Assembly: GCF_033439725.1 (NCBI RefSeq)
Contig: NW_026944383.1
Location: 4,030,001 to 4,094,000, forward strand
Direction of reading: 5' to 3'
Length of the DNA: 64,000 bases
Source: Neurospora tetraspora
Lineage: Eukaryota; Ascomycota; Sordariomycetes; Sordariales; Sordariaceae
A program made the translations under genes and the position numbers. The notes beneath the pieces were generated by a model. That model was not told the DNA's origin and ran no database searches. It worked only from the letters and a program-made list of their open reading frames with translations. This document shows, piece after piece, positions 21,982-33,102 of the stretch (within the stretch, counting starts at the first letter, position 1; each line of letters opens with the position of its first letter).

Positions 21982-23837
21982 TGTGATGTTTGTATAGACG
22001 CCAGAGGGCGTTCGAGTCCTTCTTTAGCGGTGGATCCCCTTCAAAAAATAACGTGACGTTCAAGGTCGAGAATGTTCGAAAATTATAACAACAGGCCAGC
22101 CGTTGGATATTGAGTGTCGATGTGGGATCAACCCGACATGGATTGTGGTAGTAGGTACTTGTGTAACGACCGGACCTGTCAAAGATACTCTTCAAGAGCT
22201 TTTGATAACGTGAGGTGATGAAGCGAGCGACGCCAATATGGGTGGCGAGAAGCCTTAGGTGGCAATCCCGCTACTTTTCGAGTCGGTGACCAGCAGAAAA
22301 ACAAAACAGCACGTCCCTTTGCCTCAAAGCCGGATGGCGTAAACTTGACAGGGAGTGAAAACAACCTAAAAGAAGGACAAAGTGAAGAGACACGGGGAAA
22401 GAGACAAAACAGGATCAGCTTGTACCAAAGGTGGGAATGAACGAATTGAAGACACTCGGTGGAGGGAAGAGGTGAATGAACGTCAGGTGTGGAAGGTCAT
22501 TGCATCGTGGAAGGCAAATTCAGACGCGGAGATGGGACGTCCCGGGACAGAGAGGAGAACAGGGGGAGCGAGCATTTCTTTCATCTTTTCACGACGCTAC
22601 TATACCATGGTTTAAGGCATAGAGATTTCGAGCCAGGGGGTTTTGGCTTGGAAGAACTGCTCCAAGAAGCGCCAGGGGCGCGAAGTATGGCCGTGAGAAA
22701 AAGTCGGGATATGAGAAGGGATGCAAGCAGTAGGTATGAAGACGTCAAGGAGGTTCTTGGTCTAGACCATTACAGGGTTTTCCTGTATGAATTTTGGTTG
22801 CAAAGATCCCGACAGTCGTGGACTTCTGTGTGGTTGAGGCTGATGTGGGGTGACGAAGGGGGTGCGGATGAGACCGACACCTGACGACTCGTGTTTGAGA
22901 TCGGTCCAAGCGAGACCGAAGCAGAAGAGACCAATGAGCAGCCAAGGCCGACAGGGTACTATTGTTAATAAATTCGGTACGTAACCTTCAAATTTCCTTC
23001 TCGTAAAAATCGTCCGATATCGAATTGTGTAGGAAACATCATGCTTTCCGTGTTGTTTTCTCCCGTGTGTGGTTGTCACGGCGGTAAAGCGCCGTGATGA
23101 GTGGGCGGACGGCGGGAATACAGCCAAGGAGAATGCGATTCAGGTGGTTGCCGCGGGTTGTCTGTTTCAATACAAGATCCGGTCCTCGTCCGCTTGTTGA
23201 ACGGCGCGCTCCTCAAAGTGTTTGGTCCTTTAGTTGGTAAAAACACCAACAAGGCGAACCAACCAAAGTGGTAGAATTGGATTGGTTCAAGAGAAGAAGA
23301 GGGAGAATGCCCCGCAGTCTGGCTTAAATACAGGAAAAATGGTGTCGGTTGCGCCTGTCACAGTTGGGGAAACAGACAGGGCACTGACCACCTCACCAAC
23401 GGGTAATTACCCTTTTGGGTGTAAGTGCTCGGGAGGTCGGATATGCTCAACAAGTCCCAGGTTTTTGCTTCATCTATGTAGGTCAAAGTACTACCTTTAT
23501 ATCGATATCGAAGATTGGTCTTCAACCTTATTAGGTTTGTATGTCTCCCCATTCTTAGTTGGTCGCTGACGTTACGGCCTTGAAGTGAGAAAGGGGGTGA
23601 CGCCTCGGGGTAACAGCGACACGCGAGACGGGATGAAGATGGACGACAGACACAAGGAGAGTCACAAGTCTAGAGATTTGTTTGGATTGCCATTGTACTT
23701 TTATTTGTGGGTAAAAATACTAGTCTATATATATCCAAGGCGAAGTCGCCCCGTCACAATCATGATTGCGCCGATGCCAATGTCCCATTATAGCATGTCG
23801 TAGTCGTAGGTGGTCTGTCGTCTGGAGGCGTCCGCGT
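21982..23837. other. intergenic region
   Basis: This 1.86-kb gap includes the promoter of the Ser/Thr-rich gene and the 3' flank of the PhiA gene. Plus-strand frames at 22382-22884 show no domain, no intron logic and no plausible start. I see nothing that I can call a gene. Confidence 0.4.
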
Positions 23838-24431
23838 CTAGTTCTGCGAGTACAGGCACTTGACGGGGTGCTCGGCAACGACGACGCGGGCGGCGATGCT
23901 GAGGCAGTCGGTGTAGCCGGCGGGGTTCTCGATGCCGACGTAGGGCAGGATGCGGTACGAGTCGGCGTGGCTGGGGCAGGCGAGGAAGGCGTCGCTGCCG
24001 GCGAAGGTGAGGTGCTGCGAGGCCTCGTCGATGGCCCAGCCGTCGCGCTCGGCGTTGCGCGGGGCCGGCTCGGCGCCCGTCGTGTACTGCATGATGCCCT
24101 GGCCCATGCCGGAGCGGTCGACGAAGAGCTGCTGCCACGGCTTGCCGTCCGTGTAGAGCGACAGCGTGCCGTCGGCCTTGTTGAGCACAAAGGTGGCGCT
24201 GTCCTGGGCCGGGCCGTTGTAGCACTGGGCGTCCTGCGTGGACAGGTTGGTGAAGATGCCCTTGTTCATGGCGCCCCAGGGCGTCAGGTGCACGGGGCTG
24301 GCGGACCGGATCGACATGACGCCGAAGATGACAATGTCCGGGTTGGGGGTGCCGGCCTCCTGGGGGGTGGGGGCGCCGAAGACGCCGGTGGCGGCCGAGA
24401 GGGCGCTGAGGGCAAGGGTGGTGAACTGCAT
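23838..24431 (-). CDS. phiA: PhiA-type secreted cell-wall protein
   Basis: Single exon, 197 aa. The chosen start (MQFTTLALSALSAATG) gives a clean signal peptide of about 19 residues and matches the usual N-terminus of the family. The mature part carries the family blocks FGVMSIRSASPVHL, NGPAQDSATFVLN, LSLYTDGKPWQQLFVDRSG, MGQGIMQYTTG and a C-terminal pair of cysteines near the end (CLSI and CLYSQN). PhiA of Aspergillus nidulans is a wall protein needed for phialide and conidium development; relatives are abundant wall and secreted proteins. The frame stays open 5' and holds an in-frame ATG at 24584, but that would bury the signal peptide, so the downstream start is preferred. Codon use is very GC-biased, as expected for a highly expressed gene. 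Confidence 0.9.
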   Translation of the reverse strand: MQFTTLALSALSAATGVFGAPTPQEAGTPNPDIVIFGVMSIRSASPVHLTPWGAMNKGIFTNLSTQDAQCYNGPAQDSATFVLNKADGTLSLYTDGKPWQQLFVDRSGMGQGIMQYTTGAEPAPRNAERDGWAIDEASQHLTFAGSDAFLACPSHADSYRILPYVGIENPAGYTDCLSIAARVVVAEHPVKCLYSQN

Positions 24432-26514
24432 GGTGATGGTTGGGTGGGTGGTGGTTGTGAGGGTGCGTTGATAGCGAATGTGGGTAGTTGGGATGATTAA
24501 GATGGATGTATTAAGAGGCGAGTAGCGATTGTGATGATATTGCGAGGAGTGAGGAGCAAAAGGAAGCCGTTGTAGCTTGGACATGCTGTTAATATATACA
24601 TGCAGCCGCCCGCCGACGGCCGACACCCGTCGTCTCCAGCCTCGACGTCTTCGAGTAGCTCGTAGCTAGCTTCTGCAGCCTTCAATCAACTCCGTATACT
24701 CCAAGCGAAGCGCGATACGATTTCAGGTCCTCCTGACCGATGTCCAGGGCTCGGCTTTGAAGTTGGGTGGCAGGCCAAGCGGGCCAAGCCGTACCGGCGT
24801 TCTGGGCTTCGGAACCCGGCTTTGCTAAGTACGTCTCCAGCTCTCTTGTAAACGCCCAAGGGTTGCGTTCATTGGCCGTGATGACCAGGGAAAGAGCTGA
24901 TCATCTTTCTGGGCTGCATAAAGGCATCATATGGAAAATGTCTGGAAACTGTCACGAATGGAAACTGACGATGATCTACATCGCGCTGTGGAGGTTTTGC
25001 TTGTGCTAGGGTCTACACGAGATCTGAGGATACGATGGCGGCCTCCGTTCCGCTTTGGGTGGGTAAGCCAAGACTTGGGCGTGGAAAAGATGACGGTGTG
25101 AATAGGAGCAATAGCTGGAAGACCGGCAAGACCGAAATCTCCTTTTCGTTGAATTGAAGTCGACCTTAGCAAATACGCAATACCTCCTCTACTTCACTCC
25201 CGTCGAATGCATTAACAAGACAATCTAACAACTCGCCCGTCCTAAAGGCACCGACACGCCGGTAGACGGTCGACCCTCCTTTATCACCCTCATCTTTGGC
25301 CGGCACCAAAACCAAGCCAGCCTGGAACTGTCGTTTCCAATAATAACTGACCCTTCCTAGCTCATATCAATTCGTATCGAAGACGGTCCTTACTACCTAA
25401 CGACGCATCCCTTTTCATTCAGAAAAGGACATGATGTTACAACAACGCAACGTTCCCTTTCATGTCGATCAAGTTCACCTCCTCACACCGCTTCGGGCTT
25501 TTTGCTTGATTGGCGAGACTCGAACTCCCAAGTGTCGCCTCAACTCAGCCTCCATCTCGCATTCCTAGCGAAGGATTTTGCCATAAAATTACTGACTTGA
25601 ATAAATGGAAACTTTGAACGAGGGCATTCCAAAGAGTGTTGAAGTGCTAGACCGACCCTGCCACAAGTGTATATTCCCGTGTCCCCGGATTCGGCGTTTC
25701 GTTCTCTTGCTGCTGCTGAAGGCCTCCTGTTGTGTATGGAAGCTTCCATTTTTCAATATGAAACCTTCTTTTTATTTCTCTCGCTTTTTCCCCCTCCCAC
25801 GACTCCCCCTCATTATATCCTACACTCTGTCCGTCTTATGAGCCAGAAGTTGTCAAAGTTGATTCCGCAGACCGGAGCTGAAGGAGGCGAAAAAGTAAAA
25901 GTGGAAATGTAATGGTGCCAAGTAATAGAGGAGTACGATACGCAACAGCCATGTGAGGTACTTTGTAGTCGAAGGGAAAGACTTTGTGATAGTTATCCCT
26001 TGGTGGTGACTAATGCCCTGGATGATGTTGGATATGTGCATGGCCGGGGAGAGGAACCCGGATGAAGGATCATCGAGCGAGGGAAGCGATGGAAGGGGGA
26101 CAGAAGAGAAGAAGGACCCCGACACTACCAAGAGACGAAAAACATCAGCGGGCGTCCAATGTGCGCAGTTGTTGGGATTGGAAAAGCCGGCGCGATGGTA
26201 TCGGGACGGGGGGTCGGGACTGTCCAGCCGATTCGAAGCCGCCACCACTCTGTCGTCGCGGGTTGGCCATTGTGAGTGAGGACTATTGAGCAAGGAGTTG
26301 AGTGTACCTCTAGCCCGTGATTGCTCATTCAAGCAAAGGGGGCTGTCAATACGTCGTTCGTCGCATTGTGTCCTGAGGTCTTGAATCGTCGATGCAAAGA
26401 AGTTAAGAATGCGGGGAGGATGGAAAAGAATCGAGTCTAACAAGTGTCGGCCGCCAAGGCCGGGGTTTAGGTAATATAGGTCAAAAGCTTGACAGCATAT
26501 AATAACTGGGAATT
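24432..26514. other. intergenic, PhiA upstream region to tRNA-Cys
   Basis: This 2.1-kb stretch contains the PhiA promoter. A minus-strand frame open over 25853-26563 (236 codons) has no ATG at its start, no recognisable domain, and runs antisense through the tRNA, so it is not called. Nothing else is supported. Confidence 0.4.
24592..24598 (-). promoter_or_regulatory. possible TATA element of the PhiA gene
   Basis: An isolated TATATATT-like sequence lies on the coding strand about 165 nt before the PhiA ATG, in an otherwise GC-mixed leader. The position is plausible for a TATA box with a leader of about 130 nt. It is a motif match only. Confidence 0.3.
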
Positions 26515-26586
26515 GGACCGGTAGCTCAGGGGTAGAGCGTTCGGCTGCAGTCCGAACGGTCACGCGTTCAAATCGCGTTCAGTCCT
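26515..26586 (+). tRNA. tRNA-Cys (GCA), no intron
   Basis: A cloverleaf can be drawn. D arm: GCTC-loop-GAGC. Anticodon stem TTCGG/CCGAA closes a 7-base loop CTGCAGT with anticodon GCA. T stem ACGCG/CGCGT carries the loop TTCAAAT. The acceptor stem GGACCGG pairs with TCAGTCC except for a C-A mismatch at pair 5-68 and a G-T pair at 7-66. A T-run follows 17 nt downstream, as expected for RNA polymerase III. The mismatch leaves open a weakened or decaying copy. Confidence 0.85.
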
Positions 26587-26602
26587 CATCCTCCCAGTTG
26601 CA

Positions 26603-26609
26603 TTTTTTT
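26603..26609 (+). terminator. RNA polymerase III terminator of tRNA-Cys
   Basis: A run of seven T, followed after one C by six more, lies 17 nt after the tRNA 3' end on the sense strand. Confidence 0.6.
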
Positions 26610-26895
26610 CTTTTTTATTATTCTTTTGCTGGTGGCATCATGATTGCATGTCGCCCGTTTTCATCTTCCTTTTTTGAAATTTTTTTTTTCTTTTTTTTCT
26701 TTCCTTCTGAGACCTGGATGGTCACATTGTTGACCCAACGAAGTGCTCACTAAACGCCATCGTGACTTTTCGGGTTTCTTCATCTGCAAGACATTGCTTT
26801 CCCGATGCCTCGTTTTCTCCAAAGGCTTTCTCGAGTCTCAACCGCTCATTCAAATTACTTCTAACTTTACCATTACAGTGTCCCAAGATGCCCTG

Positions 26896-27620
26896 TTACC
26901 CATTGTATTTGCTTGAGAACCTTTCTCCTGTGGTCCCACATACAATATCTGGCTGATCCAGCGTTTCCTGCGACGAACTGAACGCATCAAACACGGAACA
27001 TTCCTCTTCCGAACTCGTTGCGTTTTCCGGTATGGGCACCATGGCACTCTTGGTCCAGATGTGGATTGCCTTAGACCAGTCCAGTCCCTCGATGCATCCG
27101 CCTTTGACGGAGACGAAGTTCTTACCCTTATTGCACCAAGGAAATGGCGTTAACATCTGATCCAACAAGCGGCTTGTCTTCGGGGATGATACTCACAGCC
27201 GTGGAATGAATGAGTCGAGTCCCGCATTGCTTGCAGAAATAACTGTATCATGGTCAGTAACAGTCGCTTTACTCATCTTCGACGTTACACGCTGAAACCA
27301 GAGAGGAACGGAAACACACCATTCTAGAAATTCACCATTGGGGTTTGGTCTCCTTCAGACACAAACAAAGAGTTAGTATAACGATACCCTTGGGTCTTGG
27401 CGTTGAAAGACCTATAATCCGGCAACGGTGTGGCTATCACGTACTTGTAGCAGCTCAGAAGCGCCTCACTAGGCAAAGGAAACCGAGGAAAGATGGCCGA
27501 TGCCCCAAAGGCCGAGCTCGTCTGCCGCCGACATTCGGCGCAGTGGCAGATATAAAGGGCGAGAGGGTGCCGGAGAGGTGTCTTGAAAGTCACGGCACCA
27601 CACTGACAGCTTGCATCCAT
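26896..27620 (-). CDS. GFA-domain (glutathione-dependent formaldehyde-activating-like / CENP-V fold) protein
   Basis: Four exons: 27620-27445, 27352-27320 (33 nt), 27242-27197 (46 nt) and 27126-26896, with introns of 92, 77 and 70 nt, giving 161 aa. All phases agree, and the first intron has a perfect TACTAAC branch site. Zinc-binding cysteine groups of the Mss4-like fold are present: CQCGAVTF near residue 5, CHCAECRRQTSSAFG near 25 and CYFCKQCGTRL near 70. They are followed by VSVKGGCIEGLDW and IWTKSAMVP, typical of fungal members. Bacterial Gfa aids the reaction of formaldehyde with glutathione; for the fungal proteins this activity is unproven, so the substrate is left open. The last intron could use either of two acceptors six bases apart, differing by two residues. 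Confidence 0.85.
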
Positions 27621-28287
27621 GGTCGATGGCTTTCGGTTAACCTCAGTCTCGAATTTGTCGCAAGGATTGGCGTAAGGTTAGGATGACTTCACTGGTAACC
27701 AATGTCTCATTAATAGTAGAGTCCAAGATGAAGTTCGTAAAATGAAGTAACCTTCGAGAAGAACAAGGAAATAGAAATGGTGTTGTACCCGTAAGCCTTG
27801 GCGGGGTTGAGATAGTCAGATAGGTAATACGGGGAGCCAATCACCTCTACAACTCTTCCGTGAATATTTGGACGTTGGACAGAGAATCATTGTTCACATT
27901 GCCTTGTACTCTGAAGCCACTTCTTACGCAGTTCGCCAATCATTGAAAGAGTCATACTTGTAGACCACTCATGGTCAGTGACTCATCATATCCAACATGC
28001 ATTGCGGCCCCTGTTGAACTTTTGACAGTCGAGTTGAACCATACCGCAACAGACGGGCAAGGGATGATCGTTTCCAAAGAGCAATATATAGGTGAAAGTA
28101 ATCATGTTGGTATTAGTGACAAATATTCCCATATCAATGCTCTAAGGGTAGATATCAGATCCTGTCTGAACCCCTAATTTCCGAATGTCACCGGAACGCC
28201 ATCTACATCATCACGACGCTTTCCAAAAGACCGCCCTGACCGACAGAGAACACACTCAAAACATGGCTATACAAAACATCCAGCACT
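27621..28287. other. intergenic
   Basis: This 667-bp stretch upstream of the GFA gene and downstream of the acyltransferase gene holds no other feature that I can identify. Confidence 0.5.
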
Positions 28288-29847
28288 TCATGCAGCCTGC
28301 GAATATCCCGGCTCCAGTCGTCTCCCGCCCGGTCGCTGATCCGGCTGAGCTTCCCTGTCCAAACAAACGTTTTCCATCTTCCTTGCTATCCGAACGATAG
28401 GCTCGTCAATCGCTCTCATGAAGACATCAGCCGCCCACACAACAACGGGCCCAAGCACACACAATCCCAAAAACCAGCCCATCGTTTTCTGCGTCGTATT
28501 CTCCATGCCCATCATCCCCTTGATCCCGTGCGCCTCAACAGCCACCTTGTAACCATCCTGGCCAGGTTCGCCCTGAGCAGGCACAAACGGGCTGCCAAAG
28601 ACATAGGTTTGGAAGAGTCCTAGAACCGGTCCATGGCAGATGTAGATCGCATAGCTGATGCGTCCACAGTACTGCGCAAGCGAACCTTCGAAGAACCGTT
28701 TGAGGAGCGGAAGCTCTCCGACAGCCCAGACAGTTCCTACCGCGCAAAGACCGAACCAGAACTTTTGCGGGGCGAGATGGTCCATCTTTGCAAACGGCAT
28801 AGGCGTCTTTGCAAAGAACCACCGGATCCCTGGCGTCTTGTCCGCATAGTGGTTTGGCCAGCCGCCGACAAACAGTCCCAGAATGACAAGCGAGATGCAA
28901 AACACGGTCTTCAGCGTCGACAGACTAACAAGCCCGCCGCCCTGCCTGACCTCCCGATGGCCGTACTTGTTCAAATCATCATCATCCTCCTCCTGCGCCA
29001 CCGACTCCCACTCCTTGGATTGCTGCTCCCTCGCGCTCTTGAGCACATGCACCTCCGCGAGGAACAAGCCAGCCAGGAACTCAAACCCGGCCCACTTGCC
29101 GCAGCTGAGGCAGTACCCCATCAAGCCCAAAACCGCCATCTGCCTGATGCGCAGCTTGGTGCGCGCCAGCATGAGGATCACCATGAACAGCAGCATTGAG
29201 TGCGCAAACTCAATGGGGATCGTCCACAGGTGGATGTCGTAGCCGGGCATCATGTCCTTGTCCCAGGCCCACGGCCAGGTGATCTGCGTGAAGACGACGC
29301 GCTTCCAGGTCATCAACTGCTCGGTCCACGTGGCGCGCGGGTTCCGGAACGGGTAGAGGTCCATCTGCTGCAGACACATGATCATGAAGGTCGAGGCCAC
29401 GCAGGGGCCGAAGAGCCGAAAGGCTCGGCGGAAGGTGGACGAGCTGAGAGCAGTGTAGCATTTGTCGAGGTCGCGGGCGTGGATGGCCTTGATGGGTTTG
29501 TACGAGAGCACGAAGCCGGAGATGACGAAGAAGATGTGCACCATGGGCCGCCCGGAGAAGATGATGCGTAGAAACGGGAGCTGGATCCATCCTGTCGTGG
29601 CCGTTTCTGGGTGGTCATTGTCGGCGATGTTGTAGGAGCGTGTTAGAGAGTTGTAGTTGTCCTCGGTGTAGTGGCAGAAGAAGACGATTACGGAGGCTAT
29701 GCCACGCAGGCCGTCGAGATACGAGGTTGGGTGCAGTCGGGTCGGTTTCCTATGATCGGAGAAGATGGCGTCGGCTATGAAGCTCGGGATGAGAGCCCGG
29801 AGGAAAGTGTCGGCCCATGATAATGGGTTTATTTGATGGCGGAGCAT
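28288..29847 (-). CDS. acyltransferase-3 family integral membrane protein
   Basis: Single exon, 519 aa, starting MLRHQINPLSW. The acyltransferase_3 (OafA/NodX-like) signature is clear: YLDGLRGIASVIVFFCHY near residue 45 with the catalytic-type His, then MVHIFFVISGFVLSYKP near 102 and about ten hydrophobic segments to the end, including a C-terminal block ISYAIYICHGPVLG. Members transfer acyl groups, often acetyl, to sugars or other small molecules at a membrane. Fungal copies are numerous and mostly uncharacterised. A charged cytosolic loop rich in Glu/Asp lies at about 270-300. The substrate cannot be inferred from sequence or neighbours. It lies on the same strand as the GFA gene, 667 bp away, with no sign of a shared pathway. 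Confidence 0.9.
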   Translation of the reverse strand: MLRHQINPLSWADTFLRALIPSFIADAIFSDHRKPTRLHPTSYLDGLRGIASVIVFFCHYTEDNYNSLTRSYNIADNDHPETATTGWIQLPFLRIIFSGRPMVHIFFVISGFVLSYKPIKAIHARDLDKCYTALSSSTFRRAFRLFGPCVASTFMIMCLQQMDLYPFRNPRATWTEQLMTWKRVVFTQITWPWAWDKDMMPGYDIHLWTIPIEFAHSMLLFMVILMLARTKLRIRQMAVLGLMGYCLSCGKWAGFEFLAGLFLAEVHVLKSAREQQSKEWESVAQEEDDDDLNKYGHREVRQGGGLVSLSTLKTVFCISLVILGLFVGGWPNHYADKTPGIRWFFAKTPMPFAKMDHLAPQKFWFGLCAVGTVWAVGELPLLKRFFEGSLAQYCGRISYAIYICHGPVLGLFQTYVFGSPFVPAQGEPGQDGYKVAVEAHGIKGMMGMENTTQKTMGWFLGLCVLGPVVVWAADVFMRAIDEPIVRIARKMENVCLDREAQPDQRPGGRRLEPGYSQAA

Positions 29848-31971
29848 CGTGGTATTATCAATAGTCTTATGTTCGTAGTGACGGTAAGTTCGTTATACCG
29901 CCTTACGTCAACTCAGATCTCTCTTGTCGACACAGCAGGAAGGGGCATTGGTGAGTTTCTGATAACGAAAGTCAGAGGCAAGTGTGTCTGCAGTATTCGG
30001 AGTTAGCGGTGGGTTCGTTTTCTTTTTGTTTGAAGATGGCAACAAAGTGTAGAGGTACGTCGAGAATAGACCACCGGACAGGAGAAGCATCGACATAGCT
30101 GCGTGATGACGCTAGATTGGATGAGCTGTATATCAAACACAAGAAAGCGAGGGAACCGCCACCAGTCAACTTGATCGTAACCATATGGTTTCATGATGTT
30201 TAGGATATTCATGCTCGAAATATGAAACATGGCACCTACCAATTATTATATCCACCGCCAAAGAATACTGGCAGTCTGATACTTGAGCGGTGATCCCGCC
30301 TCGTCCACGACAACAGAGAGAGACTTAAAAGCAACAACAAAACAACATGCAAAGCCGATACACAACCCGCAAAAGCACTGAGAGGAGAGTCAAAAGGAAG
30401 ATGAGTGAGTGAAAGACCAGACAGACTTCGAAAAAAAGGGAATAAGAGCCAGAGAAAACGGTCTCAAGGTCAAGGAGTCTATGAGACGCCCCACCGATCG
30501 TCCAGGAACAGTAGAACGTCCCTATTTCAAGCCCACCATCCCAGTCCCCCTCAACAACCTGAGGCAGGATATCCCCTGAATGGAATAGGCCTTGCTTTTC
30601 CTGGATGATCCTCCTCTCTCCTCTTCGACCCCTTATGAAACGGTTGCATGCGAACAGTGTTTCCTATCCCGTCAGCCCCAGGGCGTCAAGGCGTCCCCTA
30701 TCCTTCACCGGGTTCAGCTTGAACGGGCGATTTATCGATTTGCTCTTTTGATAGGCTGCCAGGGGCTGCACCCTCCCTCCGTGACAGCTCTAAGCTGAGA
30801 AAAGAAACTGATCATACCTCTACACCAGCGTGGCGTATGTGAGCCATCGGTCCAATTTGAACATCTCGCGCCTAGCAATCTCCTTTTCTTGATGAGGCGA
30901 GTAAGGTATGTAACCTCCAGACTATGCCTGTGCCTGTTAGCTGCTGGAAGCTGTCACCAGGGACACTTGAGTTCGATATCCAAGATTCAATAATGGTGTC
31001 ATAACGTCCCACTTCCCATCCGGGCCTTTCCTTAAAAAGGAGAACCAATCAGCCATTCGGGACTATCGAAGCAATAGTTGAACGCGAGCACGAGAATGAT
31101 AGGAGAACAGGGAAAGAAAGTGTAAAAGGAACCTGGAAAGGAAGCTCTAGAAGATCTCGGGAATTGCAAAGCCTGGCTGGGGAAAGGTCGGTCCCAAATT
31201 ATCTTTCAGGGGTTGCCGATCGGTAAAGCGCCAAGGCTGATGGTGGGTCTGTGCGGGGCAGCACCACCTCCAGGTCTTGCCCCCAGAGGCCCCCTCGTAA
31301 TCGGGCGTTGTCCAGGCCGTCAGGGCCGGAGAGGAACAAGCTTTTGGTGTTCACTTGGCTCCCGTGGGCGAAAGCTTATTACCCCAGAACTTTGGTCAGA
31401 GCAATGAGAAGGTATGGTTTCTCAATGGTTCGAAATGTCGGGTCGGTCCCTGAGCTGCTTTGGGAACTCTCGGTTCGAGGCAGGGCTTCGGGCACTAAAA
31501 CCTCTGCCGAGATCTGCTTCGTTCTAGGCCTCACAAGCGTCCACCGGAAGCTTCCGTTGTGAATAAGAACAGGTAAGTTGAGTGTTCCCGGCGTCGAACT
31601 CGCTGTTACAGATGTCGCGAGCAGTTGTGGTTGTTCGGTCTCTCTTTCGAGTTGCCAAATCGTTGATCAGTCTCTCTTGCGAGTTGTCAAATTGTTGATC
31701 AGTGGCACCAGGGGTAACCGGTCAGCGATGTTCGTGTTAATCTCCCTGAGCAAGGGAAATGAGATATTACCTAATGTTAGCGTCCTTAACAGGGACTAGC
31801 CGTACACAGAACCAATTTCTGTTAGCAGGACAATCTTGGTAACCTCCCGCCTACACATGATCTCTGTTCTTCCACTTCCTTTCTCGCAACTTCAACCCAT
31901 CACGGTTCATCTAACCGAAAACGCACTGCCACCACCAACACAACTCCAACATCTGGCTGAAGCTTCAACTC
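29848..31971. other. intergenic region with a short tandem duplication
   Basis: This 2.1-kb stretch holds no frame with domain or splice logic. It contains the acyltransferase promoter and a 2 x 32-bp tandem duplication (listed separately). Short GC-rich frames near 31213-31562 are not convincing. Confidence 0.45.
31639..31702. repeat. tandem duplication, 2 x 32 bp
   Basis: Two adjacent 32-bp copies (31639-31670 and 31671-31702), both ending in gttgatcag, agree at 29 of 32 positions. Two of the three differences are C in the first copy and T in the second. Confidence 0.8.
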
Positions 31972-33102
31972 TCAAAAGCCAGCATATAACGGCCACATCA
32001 TCATAGGATAAGAGATCTTACCAAACACCTGCTCCAAATTGTACGGATCATACGACGTCTGCGCGCACATGACCGAAACCTTTTGATCCCGTTCCCGTTC
32101 CCGTTCCTCCTCTTCTTCTTCTTCGTCCCTCTCACAGTTCATGTTGAGTAGCTCCTCCAGCAACCGACACCACCCGACCTTCTCGTCATCTGTCATATAT
32201 CTCCGTCCCCTTTTGATTTCCACATCCAGTTTCCTTAGGCTGCTCAACTGAACCAGACCACGGAAGATCCAAGCGAAGGATGATAGCTCCTCCTCTTCTG
32301 GTCCAGATTGATCTCCATCTCCGCCTAGGCCGGGCCTTTCAGCCCTGTCAAGCATCGCCGCGAAAGAACCCTTTATCAGATCCTTCTCTTTGCAGTCGAT
32401 GCATAACCTCATCCCGCGAAGCCCCGCTCCCCAGTTGGCGGCGGAACATAGCTCCTCCCACGCTTCTGCCTTCTTGCTGCTACTGTCGTTGTTGTTCTTG
32501 TCGCTTTTGTCTTCCGAGAGATCCAGCTCGATTCTCACGTATCGCATGCTCTGGCGCTGCCAGTCTGCACAGAGCCGATCGTTAAGAAAGTTCCGCGCCG
32601 CTTGTACGCTGTCGACGTCGTGCCACGATGGGAAGACGAATTCATTTTCGTAGAAGGGGATGGTGCGGGCTTCGTAATAGATCTGGCGACAGGCTAAGAG
32701 GAGGGCGGTTGGGATGTAGTTCATCGGACGGTGGGCGGATAGGAGTTCGCGGGTGGGAGCATGGCTGATGGTGTCGTTGCCGTCTGGAGTTTCCTCGTAG
32801 GGCAGTGGACTGGGCTTGATGGTAGCCTGCGACGTAACGGGCTTAAGGACATGACGGCCGCTGCCTTGGGTCAGATACCATAGTGGCGGCTTGGAGTGCC
32901 GAACGCTGTGTGAGTCGTAGACGTAGTCGTAAATTCGTAAGCCGATTTCGACGGCCAGGTCCATGAAGCCGATCCTTCGCCTATCTTCCTCCTTCCCATG
33001 GTCGACGACTTGGCTATCTTTGTGCCCCACAGAATCGAGCTGTTTGGGAAATGTCATTGATTCACTCTTTTGAAAGAATCTCGGCGTTGGCGATGGTGCC
33101 AT
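31972..33102 (-). CDS. DUF7730 / F-box-like fungal protein
   Basis: Single exon, 376 aa. After a polar N-terminus the block MDLAVEIGLRIYDYVY (about residue 47) is the short F-box-like opening typical of the large fungal DUF7730 family, and LLLACRQIYYEARTIPFYENEFVF (about 135, shown in part) is its second hallmark. The middle part holds an MRYVRIELDL strand and the LRGMRLCIDCKEKD region. Near the C-terminus lies a run of Glu/Arg (about 330-345). Such proteins are common and expanded in Pezizomycotina; a link to ubiquitin ligases is often assumed from the F-box-like start but is not shown. Neighbours give no hint of a role. Confidence 0.8.
   Translation of the reverse strand: MAPSPTPRFFQKSESMTFPKQLDSVGHKDSQVVDHGKEEDRRRIGFMDLAVEIGLRIYDYVYDSHSVRHSKPPLWYLTQGSGRHVLKPVTSQATIKPSPLPYEETPDGNDTISHAPTRELLSAHRPMNYIPTALLLACRQIYYEARTIPFYENEFVFPSWHDVDSVQAARNFLNDRLCADWQRQSMRYVRIELDLSEDKSDKNNNDSSSKKAEAWEELCSAANWGAGLRGMRLCIDCKEKDLIKGSFAAMLDRAERPGLGGDGDQSGPEEEELSSFAWIFRGLVQLSSLRKLDVEIKRGRRYMTDDEKVGWCRLLEELLNMNCERDEEEEEEERERERDQKVSVMCAQTSYDPYNLEQVFGKISYPMMMWPLYAGF

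Noticed and set aside
24432-24584. Upstream in-frame ATG for PhiA
   Set aside because: It would put 51 residues before a good signal peptide. The family start is at 24431.
25853-26563. 236-codon minus-strand open frame overlapping the tRNA-Cys gene antisense
   Set aside because: It has no ATG at its start, no recognisable domain and mixed composition, and it includes the antisense of a tRNA. A chance open frame is more likely.
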